Source: Marsupella aquatica (Eukaryota; Marchantiophyta). From it: 64,000 nucleotides of DNA. The translations under genes were made by a program, and so were the position numbers. Positions 35,303-46,872 of this stretch are shown here, in pieces (positions within the stretch are counted from its first letter, which is position 1; each line of letters begins with the position of its first letter). The notes below the pieces were generated by a model. That model ran no database searches. It was not told the origin of the DNA and saw only the letters and a program-made list of their open reading frames with translations. The DNA lies in the NCBI GenBank assembly GCA_973895155.1, contig OZ316891.1, positions 17,732,001 through 17,796,000 of the forward strand, in the 5' to 3' direction.

Positions 35303-38200
35303 AAGTGTTGCTTTTGTGGAGATGTCGTGTGTTCACGTCCTCTGATAAGCACCTTCGATCAGCAAGGTGAGCAGGAGCTGTACTTGCCTCACCAACAGCA
35401 ACCAACCTTAAATTATCAGTTCCCACTCACTGTGTCATTCCATTGGTTCCAGCTAGGGGTCACAGTGTAAACATAGCATGAAACACTCCTAATCAACTTG
35501 CTTACAAACTACAATATCCAGAAAGAGTGAAAGTCTCACCCTCCAGTGAGCAGCAGAGAGGTAGTTCACTAGATGTGTTGATGTGCAGTTAAACCTCCAC
35601 TATTGCTTACTTCTGGTGTATGCTGCTCAGAAGAAGACATATTAGTAGCAGCAAATTGCAAATAATGGCCATAAGCAAACCGTGAGAGTTTGCAGAATGC
35701 TACAACAAATCCATCACAGCAGTGCTCCACAGGAATGAAACCAAGCAAAATTTGGTGACCTCGGCCAATGACAAGGCCAATGTAGTGAACAATCCTTGAC
35801 CGATCAGGATATGGATTGGAATTACAATTAGTCAGCTCTTCTTCTTTGTTTTCTAACTCTGGGGCAAATGAGCATGACCAGGGAATTCTTTGAGAAATAG
35901 AAGTGCACAGGGAAAATGAAATTGGCTCATTGAGTTGCGCAAGACCGACCACTGCAGCATAAACAAACTCATGAAGAGGCAGAAAGGATAGCGTTGCCAC
36001 AAGCGCAAAATCCCAACAGGTTTAAGTTGCAAAAAACTAACCCCTCCAAATGTGATTGCAACGGTGTTGAGGTCGTCTGTTCACCACCCCACTCCACCGT
36101 GGGAGCATTGGGCACAAGGCATGTTCGGATCCAGGGAGGAGAAAAATAGTCATGTGAAGCAACAAGTGTGGAGAGACCAATAAGTAAACAAAAATAGGGA
36201 AGAACAATGCGGTGATCATGAGCAGCAGGAAACAAGAAAGTTGATTTGGGAGGGATTGTAGGGACAGAGCTTTTGGTGGGCTTGGCTGCGCGTTCATATC
36301 GGAAGATAGATGCGAGAGAGTGTGAAGAGGGTGGCAACCAACAAAGGCAGTGGCAAGCAAGCAAGCAATACACGATGATAACGGCAATCGGCAATGGCGG
36401 TGGGAGGCAGCAATAGGCTAAATGAATATTCAGTACCAATCCGCAGCTCGTCCGATGAGAATGAGTGACATGAGGAAAATGCCAACACACTGACCCACTA
36501 CCAAGAAGAAAGAAAACCAATCTCAACCACCCTCTATCATCAATGACAGGACATATATTCAAAAATCCAAGCTGCAATTGATGGAAACAACAACATAAAC
36601 AGAATTCTGAACATAAACTGCTCATGAAGCTTTCGGGATCATATATTCCAAGAGCAAATGTGAACATGCCAATATATGAAAGCTCTGGCATACAGTTCAT
36701 TGCATTCCATAGAGACGTCTGCACCAAAGAGCTTGGAAGCAATTGCCTATCTGCTGGAAGCAGGAAACATATATGTAAATCCCAAGCCCATACTACATTG
36801 GAGATGATCAGCTCACTCAGACAGACATTGCATTTTGATTAACCAAATGTAGCAGGCTAGCAGTGGGACGAAGGATAGGGCCAACACTAATGCACAGCAG
36901 TGAACAACTATGATTAACCAAATGTCAGTAGCAGGCCAGTAGAGGGACGGAGGATAGGGCCAACACTAATGCGCAGCTGTGAAAGACTGACAAATAGAAA
37001 GCAAACAAGAGCTTCAAATATAGAACATCAAACCTTCTGCAGCGGTCGATGGGCTTTGATTCACAGGTCGCCTGGCTCGGTCCCTTGTCGCAGCTCGCCC
37101 AGCTCCACAACACCGTAGACAAGGAGTTGGTTGGTCCAATTTCCACCATGCAGCGTTAGCAAAATGGCAATGCTTGATCTTCGCCCTCCGCCCTTTGCCC
37201 GAACCCCAAAATATCACAAGCACAGCTCCAACGTCCAACTGGCAACCCTCCCCCGAGCTTGCTTAGACGAAAATCAGCATAGCATAGCTGAGTTCAACGG
37301 AAATCATCTCAGCACCCACCCCAGCTGAACAAAGCTCACACAAGAGCTCATACGGGAGCTCACTATGGGAGTAAAAGAAAAATAGGAGGGCCGTGTGGCG
37401 CAACTACATGGACCTGTCAAACTCAGCGCCTCCTGAGAAGAACATTCCTGTCCGACCGCGACTGTAAAACCCTTCAAAACACTATGAACAAACACTCACC
37501 TCTGACTTGTAACTTTGTCAATGTGGCCGACAAATCCCAGAGCGCTGCCGAGCTTGGTTGTTGCTCGAGTTGTAACAGTGCTCAGCTCAGCGACGGTGAC
37601 CCTAAACCAAATCCTTCGTCTCTAAGTCCGCACGTCTCTTAGTCCGCAGCGCCGACCACAAGAAAGGTGGAACACTAAACCTCACTATACAGTAGTGGCC
37701 GTGAATGCCCGTGAATGCCTGCAAAGACAACACAATAAAGTGCAAAGGGTTAGAAATGTGGCGGGATTAGGGTGTGACAGAGTGTGGAGGTGCAAAGTGT
37801 ATGCAGAGTTGACCCTCCAACGGATGCTCCAACTCGCTCCCCTCCAACGGTCGCGCAAGTAGAAGCCCCGGCCCCTTGGGATTCCCTTACCGTAGTTCGC
37901 TCCAAAGCCAATGCCTTCTGTAGCAGGAGCGATCACCTCTACTGAAGCAGCTTCAATCGAACACACAACAACGGGGCGGGCAGCGACAACACTAACAGTG
38001 AACGATAGACTACTCAAACGACCTCAAAATGGAACAAAAGCACGAGAAAACATTGAGGCAGAAGGCAAGTCCCTAGCACCAGGCAACCAAAGGATCGGGA
38101 CCAAAGGAAGGGATGACATGCCATTCCAACAACGGGAAGGGGGAACGGGACGCGGGAACGGGCAATATTTTGATGGTGGGGATGGATGCCGACAATCCAA
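35303..38200. other. CACTA interior with no assignable gene
   Basis: Long but compositionally odd minus-strand frames occur (35569-36000 and 35969-36742). They show no recognisable domain and a high proportion of Cys, Leu, Ser and His that is typical of out-of-frame translation. I do not call a gene. GC content rises toward 37-38 kb, as often seen near the promoter end of a CACTA. Confidence 0.4.
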
Positions 38201-38550
38201 TGGTCCCTAAACCCCCATCCCCTTAACATGCAACCCCCGACCCTTGACATCAAACCCCCCCTAAACCCCCTTTAGTGAAAACCCAGCCACCCCCTAGCCT
38301 TGACATATAAACCCCCTAAACGTCTTGACAACTCGACTGTGGCCATACTATCTTTGCAATGCCAGGGGCCATTTTTAGAGTGCCGCTTGCAAGCTCAGGC
38401 TCTCAAGATCCTCCCAAGGCAGCAAACAAGTTAGGGTCCCTAAACATGTTCCTTTACCCTAAACCATTGCATCACTATTTCAATCGAGTGTTCTTCGGCT
38501 GGACAACCCCCTAACCCTAAACCCACACCCCCTTGAGACCGGTACAAATC
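38200..38550. repeat. CCCCCTAAA-rich tract in the CACTA right subterminal region
   Basis: CCCTAAA or CCCCCTAAA motifs recur irregularly (for example near 38208, 38260, 38310, 38430, 38455 and 38510). They resemble the plant telomere repeat but are not in register. The tract lies about 400-700 bp inside the right tip. Confidence 0.5.
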
Positions 38551-38936
38551 TACCTTTGTGCATCTCGGCCTTTTATAGATGGAGTTAGTAATCGATCCCT
38601 CCGTAGTCCACTCTCCATGAACCTCACTCCAAAACCTTTTTGGTCACAAATAAGGCCATTTATTGAGTTATGCCCCTTGCTATCACCCTCTTTATAGAAT
38701 TACCCCTCCTCAACATAAGTGAACATTACCCATGATGTGCTAGACTATTCACCGTTCACAAAGTAGCAAGGTTACTTCTCATAGTCTTTTAGTGAACCAT
38801 CAAACACTAATAGTCTTTTGTAGTCTTCAACAAAACCGGTGCAATGGGTGCGAGTCGTTTCAAGTATGGAAAAAGGACTTAGTGGGCTTAGTCCTATAAG
38901 GTATGGTCTAAATTGCCCCGGTTTCTACTAGTGACA

Positions 38937-39419
38937 GTTCTTCCTAGGGCCAACTCATGTATAGCATTTTTATTGTTGAGCATAGACGACAATCGCAACG
39001 GCAAACCCATGAACCATCCAACACACAAGAGTTGACACAGAGAGATACGTGGTTCACCTCCTCATGAGGCTATGTCCACGGGAACACACATGAGCTTTAC
39101 TGCACTCTAGGCCGACCGACCATACCAAGCATCCACAACGCAAGCTCTCTCTATCTCTCAACTAGCTCTATAATAATGAGCCTGAGTTCCCACTCTCCAA
39201 GCAAACACCGCTTGGTTATAGAGTGTGCACAACATGACTAACTTAACCAAGTCTGCGACTAAGGTTAGCCTTAATTACGATATAGTCGTAACTCTAGACC
39301 TAAGAGTAAATCGTAACACTAATTAATTGTAAAAATCTCAACTATTGTGTGGGGTTTCCAATGGGAACCATACAATACTCAAGAATGAGCACAAAATTGT
39401 TTGCATCCGGAATTTGTGG
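38937..39419. other. MULE interior right of the CACTA insertion
   Basis: No open frame of note. A GAGATACGTGGTTCACC...CTATGTCCACGGG segment near 39040-39080 resembles sequences seen in plant LTRs or SINE-like repeats. This is too weak to name an element. Confidence 0.35.
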
Positions 39420-39638
39420 CTAGGAGCAAAATCTGTGGGTAAGAGAAGGTATTTTTTTGTTGCATGTGTGGTGTGATATGGTATGTCTTCTTTCTGTTTG
39501 CACTCCATCATCAATAATATAACCCTTCAATTCTTCAAATGAATCAAAGTTCTGCCCAACTTTTAGTCTAGTTTTCCATTCAAAAATATCATGGTGGTTC
39601 ATTGCCCTACAAAGAGAAAGCAACATCAAATTCAGCAT
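39420..39638 (-). pseudogene. MuDR-type N-terminal domain of the MULE transposase
   Basis: A 72-residue minus-strand frame contains WKTRLKVGQNFDSFEELKG-Y, then a Thr/Arg/His-rich stretch and a Cys. This is the pattern of the plant MuDR domain (l.vGm.F.s.eelk.ai..y...) that precedes the catalytic MULE domain. The catalytic domain should follow downstream, but only about 480 bp remain before the CACTA insertion and no such domain is visible. With the C-terminal remnant at 21.5-22.7 kb this supports one MULE transposase split by the CACTA. Confidence 0.65.
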
Positions 39639-39964
39639 CTGGAATTAAAGCTCACCTGAAAGTGCACATGGTCATAGAGTTAAGCAACGATAGCAAACTA
39701 AGGGCAACTATTCAATACGAATGCATAGACGTAACACACAGAAAAGACAATCTTTGAATCACAATCACACAAACAAATGAGAGATAATGCAACAATTCAA
39801 TCACAATCCCACAGAGAAAGAGCAGAGTTTATCAAGCTCACATAGTTGAAGAAATTGATCAAATTCCTACCAGATCATAGACATTTGAATAGTTGCAATT
39901 TGATTGTTGTCTTCAGTTGTGCTTGAACACTTGTCTATGGAGATAGGAGCCAGCTGCTTATGGA

Positions 39965-40552
39965 GCCATGTTGTCCAATCACAAAATCTCCAAGACAAAT
40001 AAGAAACACACAGTCAACAACCTCTGAAATTTTGGTAAAAACCGACAGAAATTGCAGCTCAAATTGGGTAGCAATCTAGGGGTAAAATGGTCTAATGTGG
40101 AGGTAGTAAAGGAATGGGAGAGGAGAGGAGGTTATGGAGGGGGAACCCACATCCCAACAAGCTACCCCATGCTCATTTTTGCCTGCCCAAACCAAAGATT
40201 GATATCTCAAATCAACGTTGAACAAACCGTGCCGCTGGAAAACTAATTTTTGCAAGGGAAGTTCCAATCTGAATGTAGTGGCTATGGAGGCAGGAGAGGA
40301 GGGGAGACTATGGACAGGAGAATTGTGGTTCCAACTAGCTACTCCACTCTTGCTTTTGTCTATCCAATCCAAAGACATGCTAATCAAAGTTCAGGTGAAT
40401 TGTGCTGCAAAATTGATTGTTTAACAGAAAAGTTGCATTTTCTTTGGGGAAAATCCAATTTGAATGTAGTGGCCATGGAGGCATGAGAGGGAGGGGAAGG
40501 GAGGGAAGAATATGGAGGGGGAAGTCACAATTATAACAAGCTACTCCACGCT
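39965..40552 (-). repeat. MULE right terminal inverted repeat
   Basis: The reverse complement matches 20118-20728 in unit order. It includes the AGCTGCAATTTCT and AGAGGTTGTTGACT inner blocks and the CCATAGCCACTACATTC blocks of each ~190-bp unit. A further partial unit continues to about 40700. Confidence 0.85.
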
Positions 40553-40699
40553 CATTTTCACCTACCCAATGGAAAGATACATGACATATATCAAAGTGGA
40601 AGGTCTGCTGTCACTATCAACTCCTATTTCCTTAGGCAAAACTGTAAGTCCTTTATTCACTTTGCATTTTCTTTGGGAAAAACGTGAATGCAATGTTTG

Positions 40700-42002
40700 T
40701 GTTTCTCTCCTATGCTACAAGCATTGATTAGGAGCCGACGGGATTGAGAGGAACCAACAAAAAACATCAGGGAGAGGTTTTTGACAGCGGGAGAGGGCTG
40801 GCAGGGGGGAGCTCACACTAGGCGACCAACCCCTTCAGTTGGGGCAGAACAAGTTGGGCAGAGATTTTTTGAGGGAAAATTCCCACCATTGGATGCATAC
40901 ATGTGGCATGATTTCAGCCGTTGGATGAGTATGAGTTAAACATAGGTGGTTAACTTAACCCCTGCTGCAAAAAGGTGGCATTCTAGTAAATAAGCATGAC
41001 AAGGTAATAATTTTGCAATAAAAAGGTGGCAAAGCAGTAAGTCTCAATTTTCAAGTGGCCACTCTCTAGCATTTGGGGAAAGGGAAGCAACCGGCTGCCC
41101 AGCCTAGTAATGACCCAAAGGCTTTGATTTTGGACACCTCCTGACTGGGAGAATTAACTTACTTTGTTCTTCCCAAAAATTTCCTAGCGTGTGAAGACAA
41201 AAGACAATGCACTGCCCATGACATAGTGCATGCCCTATACTTTAAAAAATGCCCTCCTAGGGATTCCATCAAGGCACTTTGATTTTTGTCCATAATTTCT
41301 TAACTTAGTGTCATCAAGAGAATGCATGGCAATGACACAATGCTCAATATTGTGACAAAATGCTCCTGGCTTGCTACACTAGGGAGGGAAAGTACTCTCA
41401 GGCCATGGGTTGCTGGTGCTATTTGTTTAGACGTTTACAAGGGGAGGTTTTGGGCTCTGGTGGGGACTTGCTTGCTTTGATTGCCTTCTTTGTCGGGAGG
41501 ATTCTACTGACTTGGTTTGTTTTATACGTCGCAAGATGCTATGGGTATTGTGGAATGGTAGGAATAAGAGGGTATTTACTCAAGCGGCTGCCATTCGCCC
41601 ATTCATTTATTTTTGCCTAGTGCTCTTAAATGACTGATCCTTTGCAAGTGGTTAGCTTAATTGCATACCCCTAAGCAGGAAACTTATGTGTCCACTAAGT
41701 GCAAAAGAAGTGCTTATTAGGGAAAGAAAACTATTATGGGCGCACAGTGGCACTCATTTTCTTTAGGAGGAAATTTTCATTGGTTTGTGAGTGTTAGAAC
41801 CAGTTTTATTGTTGGCTAATTGGCATTCAGAAACACTAAAATACTATGAGCTATGGGCCATGTCTTAGGTAGGATGTGGTGTTTGCTGTCTTTTATGGCT
41901 TACAGCCTGGTTCTGCCCTCCTTCAAGGAATTGTCCTTTTATGTTCCTTGTTCTTTTGGGCTGTATTACTTCCCCTTTCTGTAGGGTTATCACGGTTTAA
42001 AT
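40700..42002. other. Intergenic stretch between two transposons
   Basis: No recognised coding region. The short frame at 41360-41620 has no known domain. The stretch ends at the AAT duplication (42000-42002) of the next element. Confidence 0.4.
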
Positions 42003-45000
42003 AGGGGGTCTCAAATATTGGGCCAGGCAATTCCTACAGATGACCGTTTTAGGTGGCGGACGCGGCTAAAACTTGTACGACACTCCCTCTGTGTGGCCTG
42101 CACACTCATATTGTGGCAATTTACCATTTCCCGAGAAAAGTTTGGCCCGAACGGTCAGCACAATTTAAATTGGTGGTCTAACACTCTTATCATCCTGTCA
42201 TACACAAATTTCCACTCTCACAAGAGGGAAATGCTATCGCAATCAAGTTGGGAGCTTATCGTCGACGATCGCGAATTGATCAGAGGTGCATAACGGAGTG
42301 TGTGTCAATGGAGAGTGTTTCAATCAGACGTCAAAGTGTTTAGAGTTTAGCATTGACAGCCAACATTGGGAGCTTATCATCAACGGGACGCCAATGCCAG
42401 CAAGCTTGAATCAACAATCTTGTGTAAGTTCTTTTGACTCTTGACATGCATGCTCTGTTGTCCACTCTTGAAGTACCATGCATGAAAATATTTGGGGCCT
42501 GAGTCTAAATTTTTCTTTGCCATAAAAAGAGATGGCACAGTGGACATCCCTATCTGAAGTGGACGATAGTAGGGGCAAAGGCATCATGATGACATTTCGA
42601 GCAACATTAGTGTGGATAGCCAACTACATTGCGCCTAATCCCTATCCTCAAAAAATTCTCTATCAAGCCTGCTCTAAGAGACTACCTAGCGGTCAAATTT
42701 GTTCTAAGTCACTTGAGTTTGGCCATGTCCCAAACATGACGAAGCTCTTGTATGGAACTTTTGATTTAGGGTCGTTATTTTGATGTTGTTCATGGAGAAA
42801 TACATCCTCTCCATGTCAACTTGTGGGACATGGCTTCTGTACTACTTCGATGCTCAGCTAAGGAATTTAGTGCAAGAACCAAAATTCAACAACTTGGGTA
42901 TATGCAAGCGCTGATGGAGGGCACTCCACGAGCAGAGTTCGTGCTGAGAACAACAGATCAGGATGTGGTAGTGTATAAATTAACATGTTGGACAACCCAC
43001 ACATCCCTCTACCTATAGCAAGAAGGGCTTGTTGGACTCCTGAAGTAGTCGGTGCAAAAAACACGGCAAGAAACAGGGGAATGCCAAGAAACTATTTGAA
43101 AAACTCTATAGGGCCATTAGGAGCACTCATTTAAGTGACTGTGACTGATTTTAATGAGGGCAGGGAGGTAGGGTTTATGGCTTCTTATGTAGCAAAGCTT
43201 TCAATGGTGGGCAATTAGGGCTTTAATTGTACTGTGTAACACCCTGTACTATTGTGCTGGATTATTGTGTAATTCATATGCCTACTATAAATTGAAATCC
43301 TGCCTTGGCATTTTGCACATTGCTGCCCATGATTTTGTGATTTGCTTGAATCAATTTCCCATGTATTTGTTGTTGTGTCACAGGGTGAAGAAGCCATTCT
43401 GAATTATATCAAAGATCTCCAATCGCCAACAATGCTTGAAATAGGTTTGTGAGCATCTGTATTTGAGTGTTCTGATGGAAACCTCAAGTGATGATGATGG
43501 CATGAGTGGCTCTTCAGATCACTCCTCTCAGATATTCATGTCGCCAAATACTGACAGTGATTCTAAGTGTGGGTCATCGTCTGTTTCAGAGGTTGGATTT
43601 GTTGATGATCCTAGTGATGTCCATGCAAAACCGGCAGAGTGGATTCACTTATATGTTTGTGTGGATAGTCAGATGTGTGCAAAGATTCTCCTAAATCTGA
43701 TTTTTGTTCCTTTGCTCCATTTATCATAGTCACAAATGCCTATGAAGGCCGTCTTGTCAAATGGATGGCCTGACACAACCCACAATCGCTTACTTGTACG
43801 CATTAAGTCATCTAAATGAGATGGCATGATTGCTTGAATAAAGTATAAGCGAAAGGAATGGATTGCCTAAGGTAAGACGAATGAAACTTAGGGATTCAAG
43901 AACACCTCCCTACAAATTGTCCTCTATGAAAAGACACAGGGTGGACTAATAAGATGGAAAAACGCATAATACAAACAACTAAGGGTGAATGGTAATTAAG
44001 GGACCCTAAAACATGAACTATGTCTAAGTGCACAATGCACATGTCCAAATTGTCATACACAAACCTGACTGGCTTGCTTGTCATTCATAAACCGATTCAC
44101 AAAAACCAGCAATAGAGAACTAGTATAGAAAGCAATCTTTGACTTGTCAATGAAATAAAAATGCAAAACTCTTTGAAGAAATGCATTTATTTAGAATTTG
44201 CAAAAAGTTTCATACATGTGCCAAACTGACCATCCGCCTCAGGATTGAACACAAATCTTGACATTTCTTGCCTCCCTGTACTATTTCTACCCCTGCATGT
44301 AACTAAGGTGAACATGTCATTACTAAAGACCTTGTCCCACACATACTATTACTCATCTTCTCCATCAATAGGTGGAATTGAATCTGTTAGTGAAGGTGCA
44401 TTCTACCATGTTGATGAGCCTACCAATTTCTGTTTGGGTTTTGTTGCTCTTAAACAATTATGTCATCAGTTGTGCCTTTGTGTTCATCTAAGTCATAAAG
44501 TGTTGGTGACGCTAGCTGATCCATCCTGAGGCGCTACTCAGCTTGTGACGCTGAGAATATCTCTAGCTTCATTTTGTGGCCCCTGTCCAACTTGTCCTTC
44601 TTGGCAAGATTGGCTCTTGCTTTTTGCCTATTGTCAATCTCATCCTTCTTCCACAGACTGGACTTTGCTATGGATCAACTCCTTCCAAAAGCCTGTGTTC
44701 TCCTTTTGTTGCTCTGCATACATAGCTGCTAGACTGCCTTTTGAAGTGGCAATCCCTTCAAAGTTGGGCTTCTTCTTACTTGTTGATGGGTTTTCATTCA
44801 CGTTCCCTCTTGATGTGGACCCAGTTTGATTGGGTGCTCCAGCTACACGGGCCGCTTGTCCTCCACTCTGGTTGGGCCTACATGGATGTTGAGTTGGAGG
44901 AGGATTTGCTTGTTAATTTGTGGTCTCATCTATGTAGTTCTCACCTCCTCGGTTCCGGCAGTAGGGCATTGTTCGGTTTACCCTGGCCTTGGAGTCGGAA

Positions 45001-46275
45001 CTTGTTCCTTGCCAAGAGGATGAACAGAATCTTTGTCTATTTCTGGTGGAGAATCTACAAGCAAAGATTTCAATATTGTGTGTGTAAGCCTGGCGAATAA
45101 GATAGTACCAAGATGAGTTGCATGCGCAACAGAGATTGGGAATCAAATTAAAAATTAGTTGATTCTAAAAGTATGCAAAAGAACTGGCCTTGCATTGCAG
45201 ATTGACAAGACAATACTACGATTATCACAACACTTGCCATAATTAAGCCAAGTATCCACCACATTATTGTTATCCTTTCTTTCTTCACCTTGTTCATCAG
45301 TTGTGTCTGGGGCTTCAATGATGCCACATCCTGCAAAGCCATGACTGACTAAGCCTGGGGGTTGGAGGTTGGCTCGTTCTGCACAAATTGCATGCATCCT
45401 GCTAAACAAAGGGCACATCTTGTAACTCCTCCTCCACATTGTAACTCCTCCTCGGTTAGGCCACCACATGAGGAATTCTTCAGCATCAAGGCTTTCTTGT
45501 ACATATCCTGGTACCTTCCAAATCTCTTGGCCAAAATTGCTCCATCCATCTTTGGGAAGTCGTAGTCAGCTAACACTCCTGCCATGGAAGTAAAGACAGA
45601 CTTCTTGGACTGATAACAATTTCTTGGCTTTGTCTTTCTACCTGCTCCAAAAATGACATTGTAATTGTCATGAACTTCTAACTAGTCTATGATCAATGCA
45701 TAGTATTCCTTGTCCACTTCCTTGTTGAGGATTGGGTACCACCTACTTGACGACTAGTTCCTTGGGTACTCGGCATTGCTGGACGTGCAGGTACTGGCTA
45801 GCAAGGACGCATTGCAGGTGGTGTAAGCTCGCGCACAGGAGTATGGGGGAGCACAACGCGTGGAGGGATGGAGGTGCATTGAGCTCCACCACCCGACCTC
45901 CAATCCATTCCGGAAGCCAGAGCCTGCACATCCATCAGCTCATCTAAATGCGCGACCTGCTCAACGTTCTCCACGTTTTTGCTACACTCTTCCCGTCTTC
46001 CCCCTTTGCGCTGATTTCGAAACTCTTTAAATGTTTCTTCTTTCCTACATAGTGCGATGTATTGAGCATTTCAAAATGAATGTGCGGGGCCTCTCAAAAT
46101 TCTGAACACCCTGTCTTGCGGCAAAGACCCCATTCCCGTAGTTGACGTTCCCCGGTATGTAAAAAAACTATTTAAAAAAAAATCTGGACCGCTGTCAAAC
46201 TTGTCCGTGGGCTGACTTACAGGCAAAATATTTCGTCCGGGAAAACATAAAGCGACCCTATATTTGAGACCCCCT
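42003..46275 (-). mobile_element. DNA transposon with 20-bp TIRs and AAT target-site duplication, possibly PIF/Harbinger-like
   Basis: The left end AGGGGGTCTCAAATATTGGG matches the reverse complement of the right end at 46256-46275 in 19 of 20 positions. Both sides are flanked by AAT (42000-42002 and 46276-46278). The 4273-bp interior has a decayed minus-strand accessory-type gene but no recognisable DDE transposase. The 3-bp duplication and G-rich tips suit PIF/Harbinger loosely, although the usual duplication there is TAA or TTA, so the superfamily is uncertain. Confidence 0.7.
44530..45730 (-). pseudogene. Decayed transposon accessory gene with a trihelix/Myb-like domain
   Basis: On the minus strand from about 45725 a frame reads KEVDKEYYALIID, a TAG, then LEVHDNYNVIFGAGRKTKPR. 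It continues uninterrupted through MAGVLADYDFPKMDGAILAK and RFGRYQDMYKKAL to GLTEEELQ. The pattern (WLE..NNY..IfG.G.....k......a..l........ l.g..l..Rf.rY...Y..a.....s..GLt.eE) is one I associate with small transposon-borne accessory proteins with a Myb/trihelix-like fold, from memory and not firmly. The stop sits where Trp would be expected (TGG to TAG). A low-complexity NQTG/QQ-rich tail follows with further stops. No function is claimed. Confidence 0.4.
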
Positions 46276-46872
46276 AATATAACATGTTCCTGGGAATTAT
46301 TGTTTGAGGATTTTCCGTGATAGAGATTTTGGCCAGGTTTAACCTGACGGGCAAGTTGTCATGCCGAGGGACAGTGCCGCTTGTGCACATCGGCATGTCC
46401 CTCGCATGCCCGCTAGGTATGTAGTTAGGGCTAGTGTACTACTTGAGTTAGTGTCATGTTCTTGTAGCAAGTCTGGGCCGTTCTTGAAGCAAAACGTGTT
46501 TGTTAGTGTGACGCCTTGACTTGATCTACTTAGGGCATGTCTTTCTTTGTCGGTTTTCAGTTCTTCTTGAATCGCTGTGAGACAGAGTTTTTCAAAGGCT
46601 GCTCGTCGGTTCCGTACACGGAATTCACACAGTGATTCGTTAGATGCTCCCGGCCGATCTTGGCATCTCGCCGGTTTTCGATTCAATTTCAGTACGTTTG
46701 TTTCTATCACGCCTTTTATTCAAGAAGAACTCTGTCGCCGGGTTAGCGGTGAAGGGAAGAAGATCGGAGACGCTGTGCTTCTCAATTGCTCGAGACAGTT
46801 GACGCTTTTCCGCTGATGCCGGTGCAATTTCTATGGAAAAACGTTGAGCAATGGGGTGGAAGTTATGGCTTT
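46276..46872. other. Spacer between the AAT-flanked transposon and the gypsy element
   Basis: I see no gene. A minus-strand frame at 46339-46710 has no recognisable domain. Confidence 0.4.

Larger units (their letters stand above)
22836..38933 (-). mobile_element. Structurally complete CACTA (En/Spm) transposon, 16,098 bp
   Basis: The left tip reads CACTAGTAGAAACCGGGG from 22836 and the right tip is its exact reverse complement ending at 38933. A shared ATTTAGACC block lies just inside both tips. The three flanking bases are ACA on both sides (22833-22835 and 38934-38936), the 3-bp target-site duplication expected of CACTA elements. Subterminal regions at both ends are rich in AGTCCTTTATAGG- and GAGTCGTT-like motifs, the usual sites for the TNP1-class binding protein. 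Genes on the minus strand are, in order, a Cys-rich open frame, EDM2-like PHD fingers, a tandem-BRCT protein, an F-box-like protein, TNP2 transposase and a TNP1-like gene. It inserted into the MULE. The TNP2 reading frame is damaged, so it probably cannot move on its own. Confidence 0.95.
20118..40700 (-). mobile_element. Mutator-like element (MULE), split by a nested CACTA element
   Basis: Two ~600-bp inverted blocks (20118-20728 and 39965-40552) bracket a transposase remnant. The transposase reads on the minus strand. A MuDR-type N-terminal domain lies at 39420-39638 and the C-terminal parts lie at 21583-22395, on the two sides of the CACTA insertion at 22836-38933. Removing the CACTA leaves about 4.4 kb. 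The central catalytic MULE domain is not visible, so the element is a non-autonomous deletion derivative. The right inverted repeat continues to about 40700, beyond the point where the left one is cut off at 20118. The outer right end and a target-site duplication therefore cannot be set. Confidence 0.8.

Noticed and set aside
35969-36742. 257-residue minus-strand open frame in the CACTA
   Set aside because: Composition is dominated by Leu, Cys, Ser, His and Pro with no domain pattern. It looks like chance or antisense translation.
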